Source of the DNA: Bifidobacterium commune
GTDB lineage: Bacteria; Actinomycetota; Actinomycetes; Actinomycetales; Bifidobacteriaceae
Reading direction: 5' to 3'
DNA length: 64,000 nt
NCBI RefSeq assembly: GCF_900094885.1
Contig: NZ_FMBL01000001.1
Span: forward strand, 648,867 to 712,866
Below the pieces are notes generated by a model. The model was not told the origin of the DNA and did not search any database. It saw nothing but the letters and a program-made list of their open reading frames with translations. How positions within the stretch are numbered: the first letter of the stretch is position 1; every line of letters starts with the position of its first letter. The position numbers and the translations under genes are program-made. Shown piece after piece: positions 39,819 to 49,112 of the stretch.

Positions 39819-39985
39819 GCTGCTCCTTGCTTCACTCGCAACATTTTCGTTGCGATTCTATTTGCAGATTTAAAATGACTAAATGAAAATATTCGTCTAC
39901 ACAGCATTCATATCTGTATTGACTCCAACCGAACTTGTCACGTCGCAAAGCGACAAAATCGTTGAATGATAAGCTAGGCAACCAA

Positions 39986-40222
39986 TCAGCTGAGCCTGTC
40001 GGCGTATTGCGCGTTGAGTTGCTCTTCCCGTGCGATACGTGTTGCGTTGAATTCCTCGAACAGTCCGCGAAGCGAACGTTGCATAACGTGATCTTGATCG
40101 GGACCGAGTAGAAATTGACGTGCCTTGTCAGGAGTGTTGGCCCTCACGTAGGCTTCGGCCTTCGATACCGCTATCACCCCAAGAACAGCGCCTACAGATA
40201 CCCAAAAGAGTCGTTTAAACAT
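39986..40222 (-). CDS. Small membrane-anchored protein of unknown function
   Basis: 78 residues: a hydrophobic N terminus (RLFWVSVGAVLGVIAVSK), then a charged helical tail rich in Arg, Glu and Gln. It starts 2 bp after the DUF948 gene ends and precedes alaS. A small protein of this layout sits at the same spot in other actinobacteria, so position and spacing support a real gene. Function unknown. Confidence 0.75.
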   Translation of the reverse strand: MFKRLFWVSVGAVLGVIAVSKAEAYVRANTPDKARQFLLGPDQDHVMQRSLRGLFEEFNATRIAREEQLNAQYADRLS

Positions 40223-40224
40223 CG

Positions 40225-40650
40225 TTACTTCACTCCGCCTTTCGCATTACCCGCCGTGGATCCTCCCACTTTCGTGTCACCCATCGGGCTCTTGCCTTTT
40301 TGGTTCATAAAACTACCTGCTGCGGATTTGAGCGCATAGAACGAAGATGCCACTTTGATGACCGGCTTGCCGAGGAACGAGCTATAGAGATCCGTAAGAG
40401 CACCGATGTTGTCCGCCGTGGTCGAAGCAGCGGAAGAGATCTTGTTGATATCCTCAAGCGACTTGTTGACTTGGCGTACGGTAGTCACACCCTCGTCGAG
40501 CGCAGGAATAGCATGGTCGCCCGATTCCTTGACGGTCTGCGCAAGCTGGTCAAACAACTTGCCCAGTCTGATGAGCGGATAAATCAGGAACCCTGCCAAC
40601 ACAGCAAATGCTGTGGCGGCAATAAGTCCCGCAATGTCCCCAATACTCAT
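40225..40650 (-). CDS. DUF948-domain membrane protein
   Basis: 141 residues. A single N-terminal hydrophobic helix (about 5-27) is followed by a helical part with heptad-like spacing (GKLFDQLAQTVKE, TTVRQVNKSLEDI), as in DUF948. The last ~30 residues are Gly/Lys-rich and probably disordered. It forms a unit with the downstream 78-residue protein and probably with alaS. Elsewhere it follows rpsD directly; here about 4.6 kb of other genes lie between. Confidence 0.8.
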   Translation of the reverse strand: MSIGDIAGLIAATAFAVLAGFLIYPLIRLGKLFDQLAQTVKESGDHAIPALDEGVTTVRQVNKSLEDINKISSAASTTADNIGALTDLYSSFLGKPVIKVASSFYALKSAAGSFMNQKGKSPMGDTKVGGSTAGNAKGGVK

Positions 40651-40736
40651 GTAATCCTCTTTCAGCTATAATCTCGTGAGGCTTCAACATTATTACCGTC
40701 TCACGTTACCCAATGGCCGCGACGCTGCCCAATAAA

Positions 40737-41411
40737 TCATTGGTTGTAAGAAACCACTTTCACTGCCGATTCGATTGGCCTGTCGGTATCAAAATGCAGC
40801 ATGGTGACACTGCCATTTGCGGGCCGTTCGGAAAGATCATAGCCTTGGGGCGCAAAGCGATGCATCAGGCTTAGCAACGTATTCCCGTGCGAAATTTGAA
40901 GAATATCATCGCCATCCTTGAGTGCAGGATTGGCAGCTATGAGCGCAAATCCCTCCTCCACCCGTTTCCAATATTCATCGTCACTCTCGGCGTCGTGGAA
41001 CGGATCGGCTTCCTTAAGAAAGTCCCGAGTGGCCGCAAGACCATACCTCTCAACAATCTCGTTGTATGATTTCGCGCCGTGTGGGGCACCAGCCGCCCAC
41101 CATGCCATGTTCATATCCTGACCTTCGAAATATCCATAGCATTGCTCGCGAAAATGTATATCGGCAACAAGCCGGGGACGAGTATGACCGGCATTCTCAT
41201 TCATATCGAGAATACGAACGGCGGTCTGCTCGGCACGTGTGGTATCGGAACAATAGGCAAAGGCGAAATCGATGTCTTCAAGCTTTGCTCCAGCCTTGTC
41301 CGCGTCCATGAGACCGGATTCAGTCAACGGAGAATTCGACCATCCTTGCAGACGGTTGTATCGATTGAAATAGGTCTGCCCATGGCGAACCAGATGAAGA
41401 TGCAACAACAT
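40737..41411 (-). CDS. Histidine phosphatase family protein
   Basis: 224 residues, phosphoglycerate-mutase-like fold. LVRHGQTYFNRYNRLQGWSNSPLTESG has the phosphate-binding RHG and the Arg. FREQCYGYFEGQDM holds the acid Glu, and LQISHGNTLLSLMHRF the second catalytic His. The substrate cannot be told from sequence; many such proteins are phosphatases, not mutases. Divergent from the tryptophan-type transporter. Confidence 0.88.
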   Translation of the reverse strand: MLLHLHLVRHGQTYFNRYNRLQGWSNSPLTESGLMDADKAGAKLEDIDFAFAYCSDTTRAEQTAVRILDMNENAGHTRPRLVADIHFREQCYGYFEGQDMNMAWWAAGAPHGAKSYNEIVERYGLAATRDFLKEADPFHDAESDDEYWKRVEEGFALIAANPALKDGDDILQISHGNTLLSLMHRFAPQGYDLSERPANGSVTMLHFDTDRPIESAVKVVSYNQ

Positions 41412-41777
41412 AATCGTATTATCTCATATATTAGGCACCGCTACGAGCAACTCGACCATTTTGTTCATACGTTCCCCTAACCTCGAAATATATTTGGAAG
41501 CGCCAGGAAAGGAGAGGCAATGACGAACGTGTCATTACGACTCTCGTCGCGTTTCGATTGGCGTGGCTGGCGCAGCTAACACAAACGTTAAGCAAACCAG
41601 AACTCACTATCGTGCCTTCGCAGGAACATCATTCATTCAGTCGCATAATTATGTGCTGCAAGCGGTGTCTGTTGAAAACGGCCGTTCTTACATTTTTTGC
41701 AGTTGCGGCATTACAACCAACACCACACGTCACCCTGGCCCAGAACACGAACGAACAATCGAAAGAGCAACGAAACC
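41412..41777 (+). promoter_or_regulatory. Leader region of the tryptophan-type ABC operon
   Basis: 366 bp. It contains the 19-residue leader ORF (41520-41579), then about 200 bp of untranslated sequence. TTTCGATTG (41552-41560), which enters the first Trp codon, is perfectly complementary to CAATCGAAA (41756-41764), which overlaps the weak GAAAGAG ribosome-binding site of the first transporter gene. Other pairs: GCAGC (41572-41576) with GCTGC (41655-41659), and TGCTGCAA (41654-41661) with TTGCGGCA (41703-41710). These last two share bases and exclude one another. A T-hexamer (41693-41698) lacks a strong stem before it. TATATT at 41489 may be a -10. Confidence 0.6.
41520..41579 (+). CDS. Trp-rich leader peptide (putative attenuator)
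   Basis: 19 codons, ending FDWRGWRS before TAA. Two of its last six codons are TGG (41559-41561 and 41568-41570); Trp is the rarest amino acid, so two so close is striking. A very strong ribosome-binding site, AGGAAAGGAGAG, lies just upstream, far better than that of the downstream transporter gene. Size, Trp position near the end and location ahead of a predicted tryptophan importer all match leader peptides of the trpL type. Confidence 0.72.
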   Translation: MTNVSLRLSSRFDWRGWRS

Positions 41778-42827
41778 ATGAATAACAACCATCATCAACC
41801 CGCCCGCGGCAGAGCTTTGACCGCCACCATCATCGTCATTGCACTCATCCTCGTAGGCGACTTCGTCTACCAACTTGGTAAACACAACACATCAGGCGAA
41901 AACTCTTCGAAGCATCAAATCGCACGCGTCGGCATCCTGCAATATGTTAGCCACCCCGCACTAAACCAAATTCACAAAGGTGTCGTCGACGGTCTGAAAA
42001 AAGAGGGATTTGTAGACGGCAAGAACATCCAGATCTTCGACCAGAACGGACAGGCCGATCAAAGTAAACTCGCAACAATGAGCGAGCAGCTTGCCAACAA
42101 GAAGTCTGACGTTCTAGTCGGCATCGCCACTCCTGCCGCACAGGCACTGGCCAATGCCACCTCATCAATCCCAATCGTGCTTGGCGCCGTCACCGATCCT
42201 GTTGCAGCAGGACTGGTGAAAGATATGAAAACCCCAGGCAAGAATATTACTGGAGTATCAGATCAGCCACCAGTGACTTCGCAGATCCAGCTCGGCAAAA
42301 CCCTTATGCCTCAAGCCAAAACAGTCGGTATGCTCTACTCCTCCACCGAAGCCAACTCCAAGTCTCAAATTGATACCGCTAGCAAAGCAGCCAGCGATTT
42401 GGGAATGCAGGTGAAGAAATTTGCCGTCCCGTCAAGCAACGAAATAGCCCAAACCGTGCAGGTGATGAGCGACCAGTGTGACTTCATCTATATTCCTTTG
42501 GATAACACCATTGCCAACGCAATGCCTACCGTCACCGACGAAGCCAACAAGAAACAGCGTCCCGTAATCACCTCGGTAGATACCATGGTTCGGCAGGGAG
42601 GTCTGGCAACCATCGGTGTCAACCAATACCAATTGGGGCTCGAAACAGGACGAATGGCCGCTGAAATACTGAAGGGATCGAGCAAGCCGGCGAATACACC
42701 CGTCTATACGTTCAGCACCGGAGACACCATCATTAACAAGGACCAAGCTCGTAAACTGGGCATCGAAGTGCCGGAAAGCGTGCTGAAGAAAGCCATACTC
42801 GTAAACACGGAAGCAGGCAAACAGTGA
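41778..42827 (+). CDS. trpX: Tryptophan-type ABC transporter substrate-binding protein
   Basis: COG2984/ABC_sub_bind family receptor of 349 residues. The N terminus has one hydrophobic helix (about 15-33, TATIIVIALILVGDFVY) but no cysteine lipobox, so it seems held by an uncleaved helix, or is secreted. The receptor domain reads ARVGILQYVSHPALNQIHKGVVDGL, ATPAAQALANATSSIPIVLGAVTDP and the tail QARKLGIEVPESVL. In streptococci this family forms the predicted tryptophan importer TrpXYZ; that substrate is inferred. The ATG at 41778 has only a weak GAAAGAG site, consistent with regulated translation. It overlaps the permease gene by 4 bp. Confidence 0.82.
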   Translation: MNNNHHQPARGRALTATIIVIALILVGDFVYQLGKHNTSGENSSKHQIARVGILQYVSHPALNQIHKGVVDGLKKEGFVDGKNIQIFDQNGQADQSKLATMSEQLANKKSDVLVGIATPAAQALANATSSIPIVLGAVTDPVAAGLVKDMKTPGKNITGVSDQPPVTSQIQLGKTLMPQAKTVGMLYSSTEANSKSQIDTASKAASDLGMQVKKFAVPSSNEIAQTVQVMSDQCDFIYIPLDNTIANAMPTVTDEANKKQRPVITSVDTMVRQGGLATIGVNQYQLGLETGRMAAEILKGSSKPANTPVYTFSTGDTIINKDQARKLGIEVPESVLKKAILVNTEAGKQ

Positions 42828-43747
42828 TTGTTTCATCCATCGGACAGGGCATGCTCTGGAGCATGCTCGGCTTGGGCATCTTCATGACGTACCGTATCCT
42901 CGGATTCCCCGATATGACGACCGAGGGTTCGTTCCCCTTAGGCGGAGCAGTCTGTGTGGCGGCTATCAGCGCAGGCGTGAACCCATTCCTCGCCACATTG
43001 CTGGGAGTCTTGGCCGGCATGTGTGCGGGATTGGTGACAGGACTGCTGTACACCAAAGGCAAGATTCCGGTTGTTCTGGCGGGTATTCTCGTCATGTCCG
43101 CACTCAATTCAGTGATGCTCTTCGTTATGAAGTCCCCAAATCTTTCCCTGCTGAACCTCCCGAAGATACAGGATGTGCTTATCCCGCTCAATCTTCCGGA
43201 AAACTTTGACACGATCTTCATTGCTCTGTTTTCGGTATCGATCGTCATCGGGTTGATGTCCCTCTTCTTCAACACGGAATTCGGCCAGGCATACATCGCC
43301 ACCGGCGACAACGAATCCATGGCCAAATCGCTGGGCATTCACACAGAGAGAATGACCAATGTCGGACTGATGCTTTCCAACGGTCTTATCGCACTTTCCG
43401 GTGCGCTCATTTCTCAACATGACGGTTACGCCGACGTAAGCAAAGGCGTGGGTACCATCGTCATCGGCCTTTCCTCCATCATCATCGGCGAAGTGTTATA
43501 CGGAGAGCTTTCCTTCCTGCAGCGTATGCTCGCCACGGTGGTCGGCAGCATCATCTACCAACTGTTGATTCTTCTGGTCATCCGTCTCGGCTTTGACACC
43601 ACGTACCTCAAGTTTTTCTCAGCCATCGTGCTCTCGCTGTGCATGCTCATTCCACAGTTCAAGAGGGCATTGCATCTGAACACGGGATTCGAACAATACT
43701 TCAAAAAAAGCAGCGCTGTTGTTTCTAACGGAAAGGCAAAGGCATGA
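42824..43747 (+). CDS. trpY: Tryptophan-type ABC transporter permease
   Basis: COG4120-type membrane subunit of 307 residues with eight or so hydrophobic segments. YRILGFPDMTTEGSFPLGGAV and the coupling loop SMAKSLGIHTERMTNVGLMLSNGL are characteristic. GTG at 42824 overlaps the receptor stop (GTGA), and the gene overlaps the ATPase by 4 bp, so the three are translated together. Confidence 0.85.
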   Translation: MIVSSIGQGMLWSMLGLGIFMTYRILGFPDMTTEGSFPLGGAVCVAAISAGVNPFLATLLGVLAGMCAGLVTGLLYTKGKIPVVLAGILVMSALNSVMLFVMKSPNLSLLNLPKIQDVLIPLNLPENFDTIFIALFSVSIVIGLMSLFFNTEFGQAYIATGDNESMAKSLGIHTERMTNVGLMLSNGLIALSGALISQHDGYADVSKGVGTIVIGLSSIIIGEVLYGELSFLQRMLATVVGSIIYQLLILLVIRLGFDTTYLKFFSAIVLSLCMLIPQFKRALHLNTGFEQYFKKSSAVVSNGKAKA

Positions 43748-44598
43748 ACAGAGCGATCACAGGAGAACTGAACGAAAACGATGCCGTCTTCACATCAGAA
43801 AGTGCTGAGAAGCTAGATGCTGGCAATACGAACAACATTCGTCTGGCGCTTGAACACTGCTCAGTGAAGGTTGACAACGGAATCAATGACACCAAAGAAA
43901 TCCTTGTTGATGCCAATCTTGCGCTAAAACTTGGAGATTTCGTTACCGTCCTCGGAGGCAACGGCGCCGGTAAAAGCACCTTGTTCAACGTCATTTCTGG
44001 CGGTATTCGCCCAACCACCGGGCAGGTGTTGTTCAACGGAGAGAATGTTACTTCAACTTCGCAAGAGGTGCGAGCCAAATACATCGCACGCGTTTTCCAA
44101 GACCCTAAAATGGGTACGGCGCCGCGTATGACAGTAGCGGAAAATCTGCTGCTCGCTACTCGTAGAGGCCAGAAACGACGGTTCAAGATGCGTGAAATGG
44201 CTGCGAATCATGTTCGCTTTCTTGAGCTGTGTAGGGGCATCGGCAACGGGCTTGAGGAACATCTCAACACCCCTGCCGGCAATCTTTCCGGTGGCCAACG
44301 ACAGGCATTAAGTCTCATCATGGCTACCATCACCAAGCCTGACCTGTTGCTGCTCGACGAGCACACTGCGGCTCTTGATCCAAAAACAGCTAAGCAACTC
44401 ATGTCCATCACCGCGAGCACCGTCACCGAGCAGCACCTGACTTGTCTGATGATTACACACCGTCTCGATGACGCCCTCAAATACGGCAACCGACTCATCG
44501 TGCTGCAAAAAGGCCAAATCGTTCGGGATCTCGACGCCAAAGCGAAGGCGGATCTGACCATGAACGACCTTCTAGAGTTTTTCGAAGACGGCTTCTAA
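43744..44598 (+). CDS. trpZ: Tryptophan-type ABC transporter ATPase
   Basis: COG1101-type ATPase of 284 residues. Walker A is GGNGAGKST, the Q-loop ARVFQDPKMGTAPRMTVAENL, the signature LSGGQRQALSLIMA, Walker B LLLLDEHTAALDPKTA and the switch histidine MITHRLDDALKYG. The N-terminal ~35 residues before the ABC domain are polar and longer than usual. Only one permease and one ATPase are present, so both form homodimers. Confidence 0.86.
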   Translation: MNRAITGELNENDAVFTSESAEKLDAGNTNNIRLALEHCSVKVDNGINDTKEILVDANLALKLGDFVTVLGGNGAGKSTLFNVISGGIRPTTGQVLFNGENVTSTSQEVRAKYIARVFQDPKMGTAPRMTVAENLLLATRRGQKRRFKMREMAANHVRFLELCRGIGNGLEEHLNTPAGNLSGGQRQALSLIMATITKPDLLLLDEHTAALDPKTAKQLMSITASTVTEQHLTCLMITHRLDDALKYGNRLIVLQKGQIVRDLDAKAKADLTMNDLLEFFEDGF

Positions 44599-44789
44599 AC
44601 TCGAGGAAGAATTTGCAGAACCGATATCGGATCCGGCATGAAAAGCCATGCATTTTATTTATGCATTTTCATACCGATTTTGTTATTTTCTGCAGTTCTG
44701 CCTGTCTGCAGCAATGAACCAGTATCCGCAGATTCCACCAGTAGCTAATTGGTTGAGAGAAGCGGGTTTCCTATTGTCATACTTATCTT

Positions 44790-45179
44790 ATGAAACGTTT
44801 TTTTACCCGCTGGTTTATCATGACGATCGCAGCAGCCGTTATGGTACTGCTCATTCCCAGTATGCACGCGATCGGAACCCCTCCGATTCTCGGCATTGCT
44901 GCATTTGCGTTGTCCTTGGCACTGGTCAATGCGGCGGTGCGGCCAATACTAAACTGGGTAACACAGATTTTTGCACTGCCGTTGTCGATAGTTTCGCTCG
45001 GACTAATTTCCCTGCTGTTGTACTTGGTCGTCAATTGGTGGTGCATGCGCATGGCATCATGGATTTCTGTATCGCTGTTTGGTGTAGGAGTGATGGTTTC
45101 AGGCTTCTTTGCCTCGATTATGGGCACCATCATTATGTCAATAGTCTCAACTGTGGTCAACGCAGTTATCAGACAATAA
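44790..45179 (+). CDS. Four-helix membrane protein, phage-holin-family (YvlD-like)
   Basis: 129 residues with four hydrophobic helices (about 8-24, 33-50, 60-84 and 92-125), matching the PF04020 'phage holin family/ Mycobact-4TM' layout. LVNAAVRPILNWVTQIFALPLSIVSLG is the conserved core: a polar Asn-Arg-Pro between helices. Despite the name such proteins are chromosomal and not part of a phage. Function unknown. It starts 191 bp after the transporter. Confidence 0.8.
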   Translation: MKRFFTRWFIMTIAAAVMVLLIPSMHAIGTPPILGIAAFALSLALVNAAVRPILNWVTQIFALPLSIVSLGLISLLLYLVVNWWCMRMASWISVSLFGVGVMVSGFFASIMGTIIMSIVSTVVNAVIRQ

Positions 45180-45194
45180 CCGACAGTACAACGC

Positions 45195-45234
45195 CAAGGG
45201 CCCTGTGAGCGCGAAACTCACAGGGCCCTTGCGG
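45195..45234. terminator. Hairpin between convergent membrane-protein gene and rpsD
   Basis: Fourteen-base-pair GC-rich stem: AAGGGCCCTGTGAG (45196-45209) with CTCACAGGGCCCTT (45217-45230), 7-base loop. Shared by both converging genes. No strong T-run on either side. Confidence 0.75.
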
Positions 45235-45264
45235 TATGTCCTTAACAGGAATGGAATTCAGAAA

Positions 45265-45891
45265 TCAGCGAGCGTAGAACTCGACGACGTACTGAATGTT
45301 GACCTCGACCGGAATCTCTTTGGTTTCCGGCTTACGAGTAAGAGTTGCCTTTAGCGAAGTCAGGTTGACGTCCAAGTATCCGGGGACGGCGGGCAGCACA
45401 TCGCGGTGTACACCTTCAGCGGCAATCTGGAAGGGAACCATGGTCTGGCTCTTCGGACGAACCTGGATGGTCTGGCCCGGCTTGACTCGGTAGGACGGAC
45501 GATCCACCACGTTGCCGTCAACCATGATGTGGCGGTGCACGACAAACTGACGTGCTTGGGCGGTAGTGCGGGCAAAGCCTGCACGAAGCACCAAAGCGTC
45601 GAGACGAGTCTCGAGATCGATGAGCATTGCATCGCCGGTCTGACCCTTGGTGTGGGTACCCTTTTCATAAGCTGCGCGAAGCTGCTTCTCTGAGACGCCG
45701 TACTGAGCGCGCAAACGCTGCTTCTCACGCAGACGTACTGCGTAATCCGATTCGGTGCGGCGACGCGTGCGGCCATGCTCACCGGGAGCATACGGACGTT
45801 TCTCAAAGATGCGCTGAGCCTTGGGGGTCAGTGCGATGCCGAGAGCGCGCGAAAGGCGCACCTGACGGCGAGAACGCTGAACGTTAGTCAT
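45265..45891 (-). CDS. rpsD: 30S ribosomal protein S4
   Basis: Nucleates 30S assembly and binds 16S rRNA. It has 208 residues. RSRRQVRLSRALGIALTPKAQRIFEKRPYAPGEHG starts the protein, and the S4 RNA-binding domain is at about 95-160 (RLDALVLRAGFARTTAQARQFVVHRHIMVDG). It has no cysteines in the N-terminal zinc region, so this is the zinc-independent (C-minus) paralogue type. Alone here; DUF948 and alaS, its usual followers, begin 4.6 kb away. Confidence 0.96.
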   Translation of the reverse strand: MTNVQRSRRQVRLSRALGIALTPKAQRIFEKRPYAPGEHGRTRRRTESDYAVRLREKQRLRAQYGVSEKQLRAAYEKGTHTKGQTGDAMLIDLETRLDALVLRAGFARTTAQARQFVVHRHIMVDGNVVDRPSYRVKPGQTIQVRPKSQTMVPFQIAAEGVHRDVLPAVPGYLDVNLTSLKATLTRKPETKEIPVEVNIQYVVEFYAR

Positions 45892-46304
45892 TGCATTGTT
45901 CCTTTATATTCTGTCGTTATCTGAACGGAACGCGGAATCGCAAGAAACCGCGCTGAGCCGGCCTCTCCAGTGCTTCAAGGCGCTAAACGCCAACGATATA
46001 CTCGTTTTATCGAGTGTACCGCCGACCCACTGATGGGCTAAGACTCCAGATAGTGCATACCTTATGGCAAACACAGAAATATATTTTACTCGCAGACTAT
46101 GGACGATAAAACGGCATGGCTTTGCAAGGTTGCTCTAAAGCACCGAAATAGCCCGATCCAACAACTCTGGTGCACAAAACGCCTTCCGATCAACAACCGC
46201 ATCAAAGCTGACGCAATTAATGACAACGCTCCTATATCAACCGCCAACCAGTACACGTCACCTGACAATTTACCAATTAGGACGGCCGTCCTGCAAAAAT
46301 CGAC
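45892..46304. other. Intergenic region between pcrA and rpsD
   Basis: 413 bp. It holds the rpsD promoter and leader. ACTCG-TTTTAT-CGAGT (46000-46015), extendable to 7 bp arms, is a possible hairpin or operator about 110 bp before rpsD. A perfect 14-bp palindrome, AGGACGGCCGTCCT (46279-46292), lies just after the pcrA stop. A 60-codon minus-strand frame (46086-46268) has one hydrophobic segment but no ribosome-binding site; I do not call it. Confidence 0.45.
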
Positions 46305-49112
46305 TTACAACTTTTCGATTGGAGCTACGCGAAGCATCAGGCGCTTAATGCCGTCAGATCCGAAATCAACCGTAATGATTGAGTTGCGGCCTTTATCTTG
46401 GGTGTCCACGATCGTACCCAGACCATACTGATCATGGGTCACCTTGTCACCGATGGCAAAATCGGAAATGTTCAACTTGTTGTCTTTGTTCAAAGCCGAA
46501 GCCGGCACAGCCTTCGTGGAAGCCGTAGGCGTGGTTCGACGCGTAGTTACTTTGCCGCCACGAGTGCCGGTACTGGAACCATACGATGACGAACCGTATC
46601 TAGCACGCGAACCGTACGAGGAGGAACCGGGCGAACCCGAGCCGTAACTGCTTCCGGCAGACGACCCGCTGTATCCGGATCGTGAACCGTAGCGTGAAGA
46701 GTACCCAGATTTAGAACTGTACGACGAACCTGATCCATAGGAGGAACCCGAACGCGAAGCATAGGAAGAGCCATAATTTGAACGACCAGACCCTCTCGAT
46801 CGCCCATATGATGACGAGGAGCGAGATCCCCCAAACGAGGAACCGGAAGAGAAACCATCATCATCGCCCCAGCCTCCGAATTCGTCATCGAACTCATCGC
46901 CGTCACCTGAGCTCCAGCCCGATCGCATCCGCTCGACACCTGCTTCGCGACGCTTCCATTCAATAAGCTCGTCGGGAATCTCATCAAGGAACTGGCTGGG
47001 GAGCATTTCCGCCGCCTGCCCCCACTGCGAACGCACAGCCGCACGGGTGACGTAAAGCCGCTGCTTGGCACGGGTGATGCCCACATAAGCAAGTCGCCGC
47101 TCCTCACTGAGTTCCTGCTCATCTTCAAGTGAGCGCGAATGCGGGAACGTGCCTTGCTCCATGCCGGTCAGAAAGACCACCGGATATTCGAGACCCTTGG
47201 CGGTGTGCAGAGTCATCAACGTAATCTTGCCGGAATCCTCCCCCTCACCGGGCAGCTGGTCGGAGTCAGCCACCAGCGCCGTCGTTTCGAGAAATCCTGA
47301 AAGTGTGGCATCAGGTGTTTTTTGCTCGAATTCGGCAGCAACAGACTGCAACTGGGACAGGTTTTCCACTCGCGACTCGTCCTGAGGATCGGTGGAACGC
47401 TGTAATTCTTCGAGAAGCTTGGACTTGCTCATCACTTCAGCAACAATTTCGGAAGGCTTTGTATCATGATCCACCGCAAACTTCGTAAGATCCAGCATCA
47501 GGTCACGGAATTCACCGAGCTTGGTACGGGTTCTCGTCGGCAAATCGGCAATCTCGTCCATATGCTCGATGCCATACCAGAATGGAGCATTGTGCTCATC
47601 AGCATAGCTGGCAACGACCGATTCCGCACGGGCACCCAGCCCGCGTTTGGGCGTGTTCATGATACGACGCATGTTGACGCTGTCGGCAGGATTCGTGATG
47701 GCTTGCAAATACGCAATGGCATCCTTGACTTCACGACGTTCATAGAATTTCGTGCCGCCTACAAGCTGGTAAGGAATTCCCGCGTTGATCAGCGCTTCTT
47801 CAAGTGCTCGAGACTGTGCATTAGCACGGTACATAATTGCCATATCCGAATACGCATATCCTTGCTCTGTATGCAGGTTTGCAATTTCATTGGCGATCCA
47901 TCCGCCCTCCTGTTGAGCATTGTCGGCGGCATAACCGACGATCGGCTCTCCTTTGCCGAGAGCGGTCCACAGGTTTTTGGGTTTTCGTCCAGCGTTCTTG
48001 GCAATCACCGCGTTGGCGGCATCAAGAACGGTTTGTGTCGAACGATAATTCTGTTCAAGCATGATAGTCAACGCACCGGGAAAATCCTTCTCGAAATCCT
48101 CGATGTTACTGATATCTGCCCCACGAAAAGCATAGATCGACTGGTCGGAATCACCAACGACAGTGACCCACGCCGGCCCTTCACGTCCTGCAGAATCACG
48201 TTGGGGTGCGCCGTCCTGCTGCCTATCGATACCACAAAGCTCACGTACCAACAGGTACTGGGCATGGTTAGTGTCCTGATACTCATCGACCAGAATATAA
48301 CGGAACTTATGGTGATAGTAATCGGCGACTTCCGGATGGTCGTGTAACAGCTCTACCGTCCTGAAAATTAGATCGTCGAAGTCAACGGCATTCGCGGCGG
48401 CCAAGCGATGCTGATATTCCGCATATACCACGGCATAAAGTGCTTCAGCATTGCCGTAGTTGCCAAGCTGATAGCCTTGCTGTCCCGGCGTATAGTCCGG
48501 AGCATACGTTTTTAGCAATTCCTTCCAGCCGATCATCCTGTTCTTATAGTCGGAAATCTGAGCAAGAATCGCCCTAGGAGTATAACGTTTGATATCAAAG
48601 TTCAGGCTTGTGGCGATGAGTTTGATTAGCCTCTGGCTATCTGCGGTGTCGTAAATCGAGAAACCGGAGCGCAGACCGATGGCTTCCCCATCGCGTCTCA
48701 AAATACGTACACAAGCTGAGTGGAAGGTTGAAATCCACATGCGTTGGGCCACGGGCCCAATGAGCGAATCAAGACGTTCACGCATTTCAGCGGCAGCTTT
48801 GTTGGTAAAGGTAATGGCCAAAACCTGGCTGGGCCAAGCACCGAATTGAGAAAGAATCCACGCGACTCGACGAGTGAGCACACGCGTCTTACCGGAACCT
48901 GCACCTGCACCAATCAGTAGCGCCGGTCCACGATACTGCACGGCCTTTGCCTGTTGCTCATTGAGATCACCGACAAGTTCCTTGGCGCTGCGTGCCATAA
49001 AATCCGGATCCTGTGCCACACCTGTTCCCTTCGAAAAGCCGTCTGCGAGCGCCCATGATTGGGGCAGACCCGTCTTTAATAGGTCTCCATTTTTATCACA
49101 CACAGTTGTCAT
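46305..49112 (-). CDS. pcrA: UvrD/PcrA-type DNA helicase with Ser/Gly/Tyr-rich tail
   Basis: SF1A 3'-5' helicase for nucleotide-excision repair and replication restart. About 935 residues. The helicase core has [20 protein letters not shown] (motif I), LVDEYQDTN (II), [15 protein letters not shown] (III), LEQNYRST (IV), [21 protein letters not shown] (V) and [15 protein letters not shown] (VI). Residues ~720-870 are a low-complexity stretch of acidic residues, then repeats of Ser-Tyr-Gly, Gly-Ser-Ser and Arg-Ser. A C-terminal Tudor-like module follows ([14 protein letters not shown] to the end), as in PcrA that binds RNA polymerase. The start may instead be the ATG at 49145. Confidence 0.93.
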   Translation of the reverse strand: MTTVCDKNGDLLKTGLPQSWALADGFSKGTGVAQDPDFMARSAKELVGDLNEQQAKAVQYRGPALLIGAGAGSGKTRVLTRRVAWILSQFGAWPSQVLAITFTNKAAAEMRERLDSLIGPVAQRMWISTFHSACVRILRRDGEAIGLRSGFSIYDTADSQRLIKLIATSLNFDIKRYTPRAILAQISDYKNRMIGWKELLKTYAPDYTPGQQGYQLGNYGNAEALYAVVYAEYQHRLAAANAVDFDDLIFRTVELLHDHPEVADYYHHKFRYILVDEYQDTNHAQYLLVRELCGIDRQQDGAPQRDSAGREGPAWVTVVGDSDQSIYAFRGADISNIEDFEKDFPGALTIMLEQNYRSTQTVLDAANAVIAKNAGRKPKNLWTALGKGEPIVGYAADNAQQEGGWIANEIANLHTEQGYAYSDMAIMYRANAQSRALEEALINAGIPYQLVGGTKFYERREVKDAIAYLQAITNPADSVNMRRIMNTPKRGLGARAESVVASYADEHNAPFWYGIEHMDEIADLPTRTRTKLGEFRDLMLDLTKFAVDHDTKPSEIVAEVMSKSKLLEELQRSTDPQDESRVENLSQLQSVAAEFEQKTPDATLSGFLETTALVADSDQLPGEGEDSGKITLMTLHTAKGLEYPVVFLTGMEQGTFPHSRSLEDEQELSEERRLAYVGITRAKQRLYVTRAAVRSQWGQAAEMLPSQFLDEIPDELIEWKRREAGVERMRSGWSSGDGDEFDDEFGGWGDDDGFSSGSSFGGSRSSSSYGRSRGSGRSNYGSSYASRSGSSYGSGSSYSSKSGYSSRYGSRSGYSGSSAGSSYGSGSPGSSSYGSRARYGSSSYGSSTGTRGGKVTTRRTTPTASTKAVPASALNKDNKLNISDFAIGDKVTHDQYGLGTIVDTQDKGRNSIITVDFGSDGIKRLMLRVAPIEKL

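Noticed and set aside
39819..39985. T-box upstream of alaS
   Set aside because: No T-box consensus or antiterminator; only a small hairpin near the start.
46086..46268. 60-codon minus-strand frame with one hydrophobic segment between pcrA and rpsD
   Set aside because: No ribosome-binding site and no recognisable sequence; it needs a TTG start.
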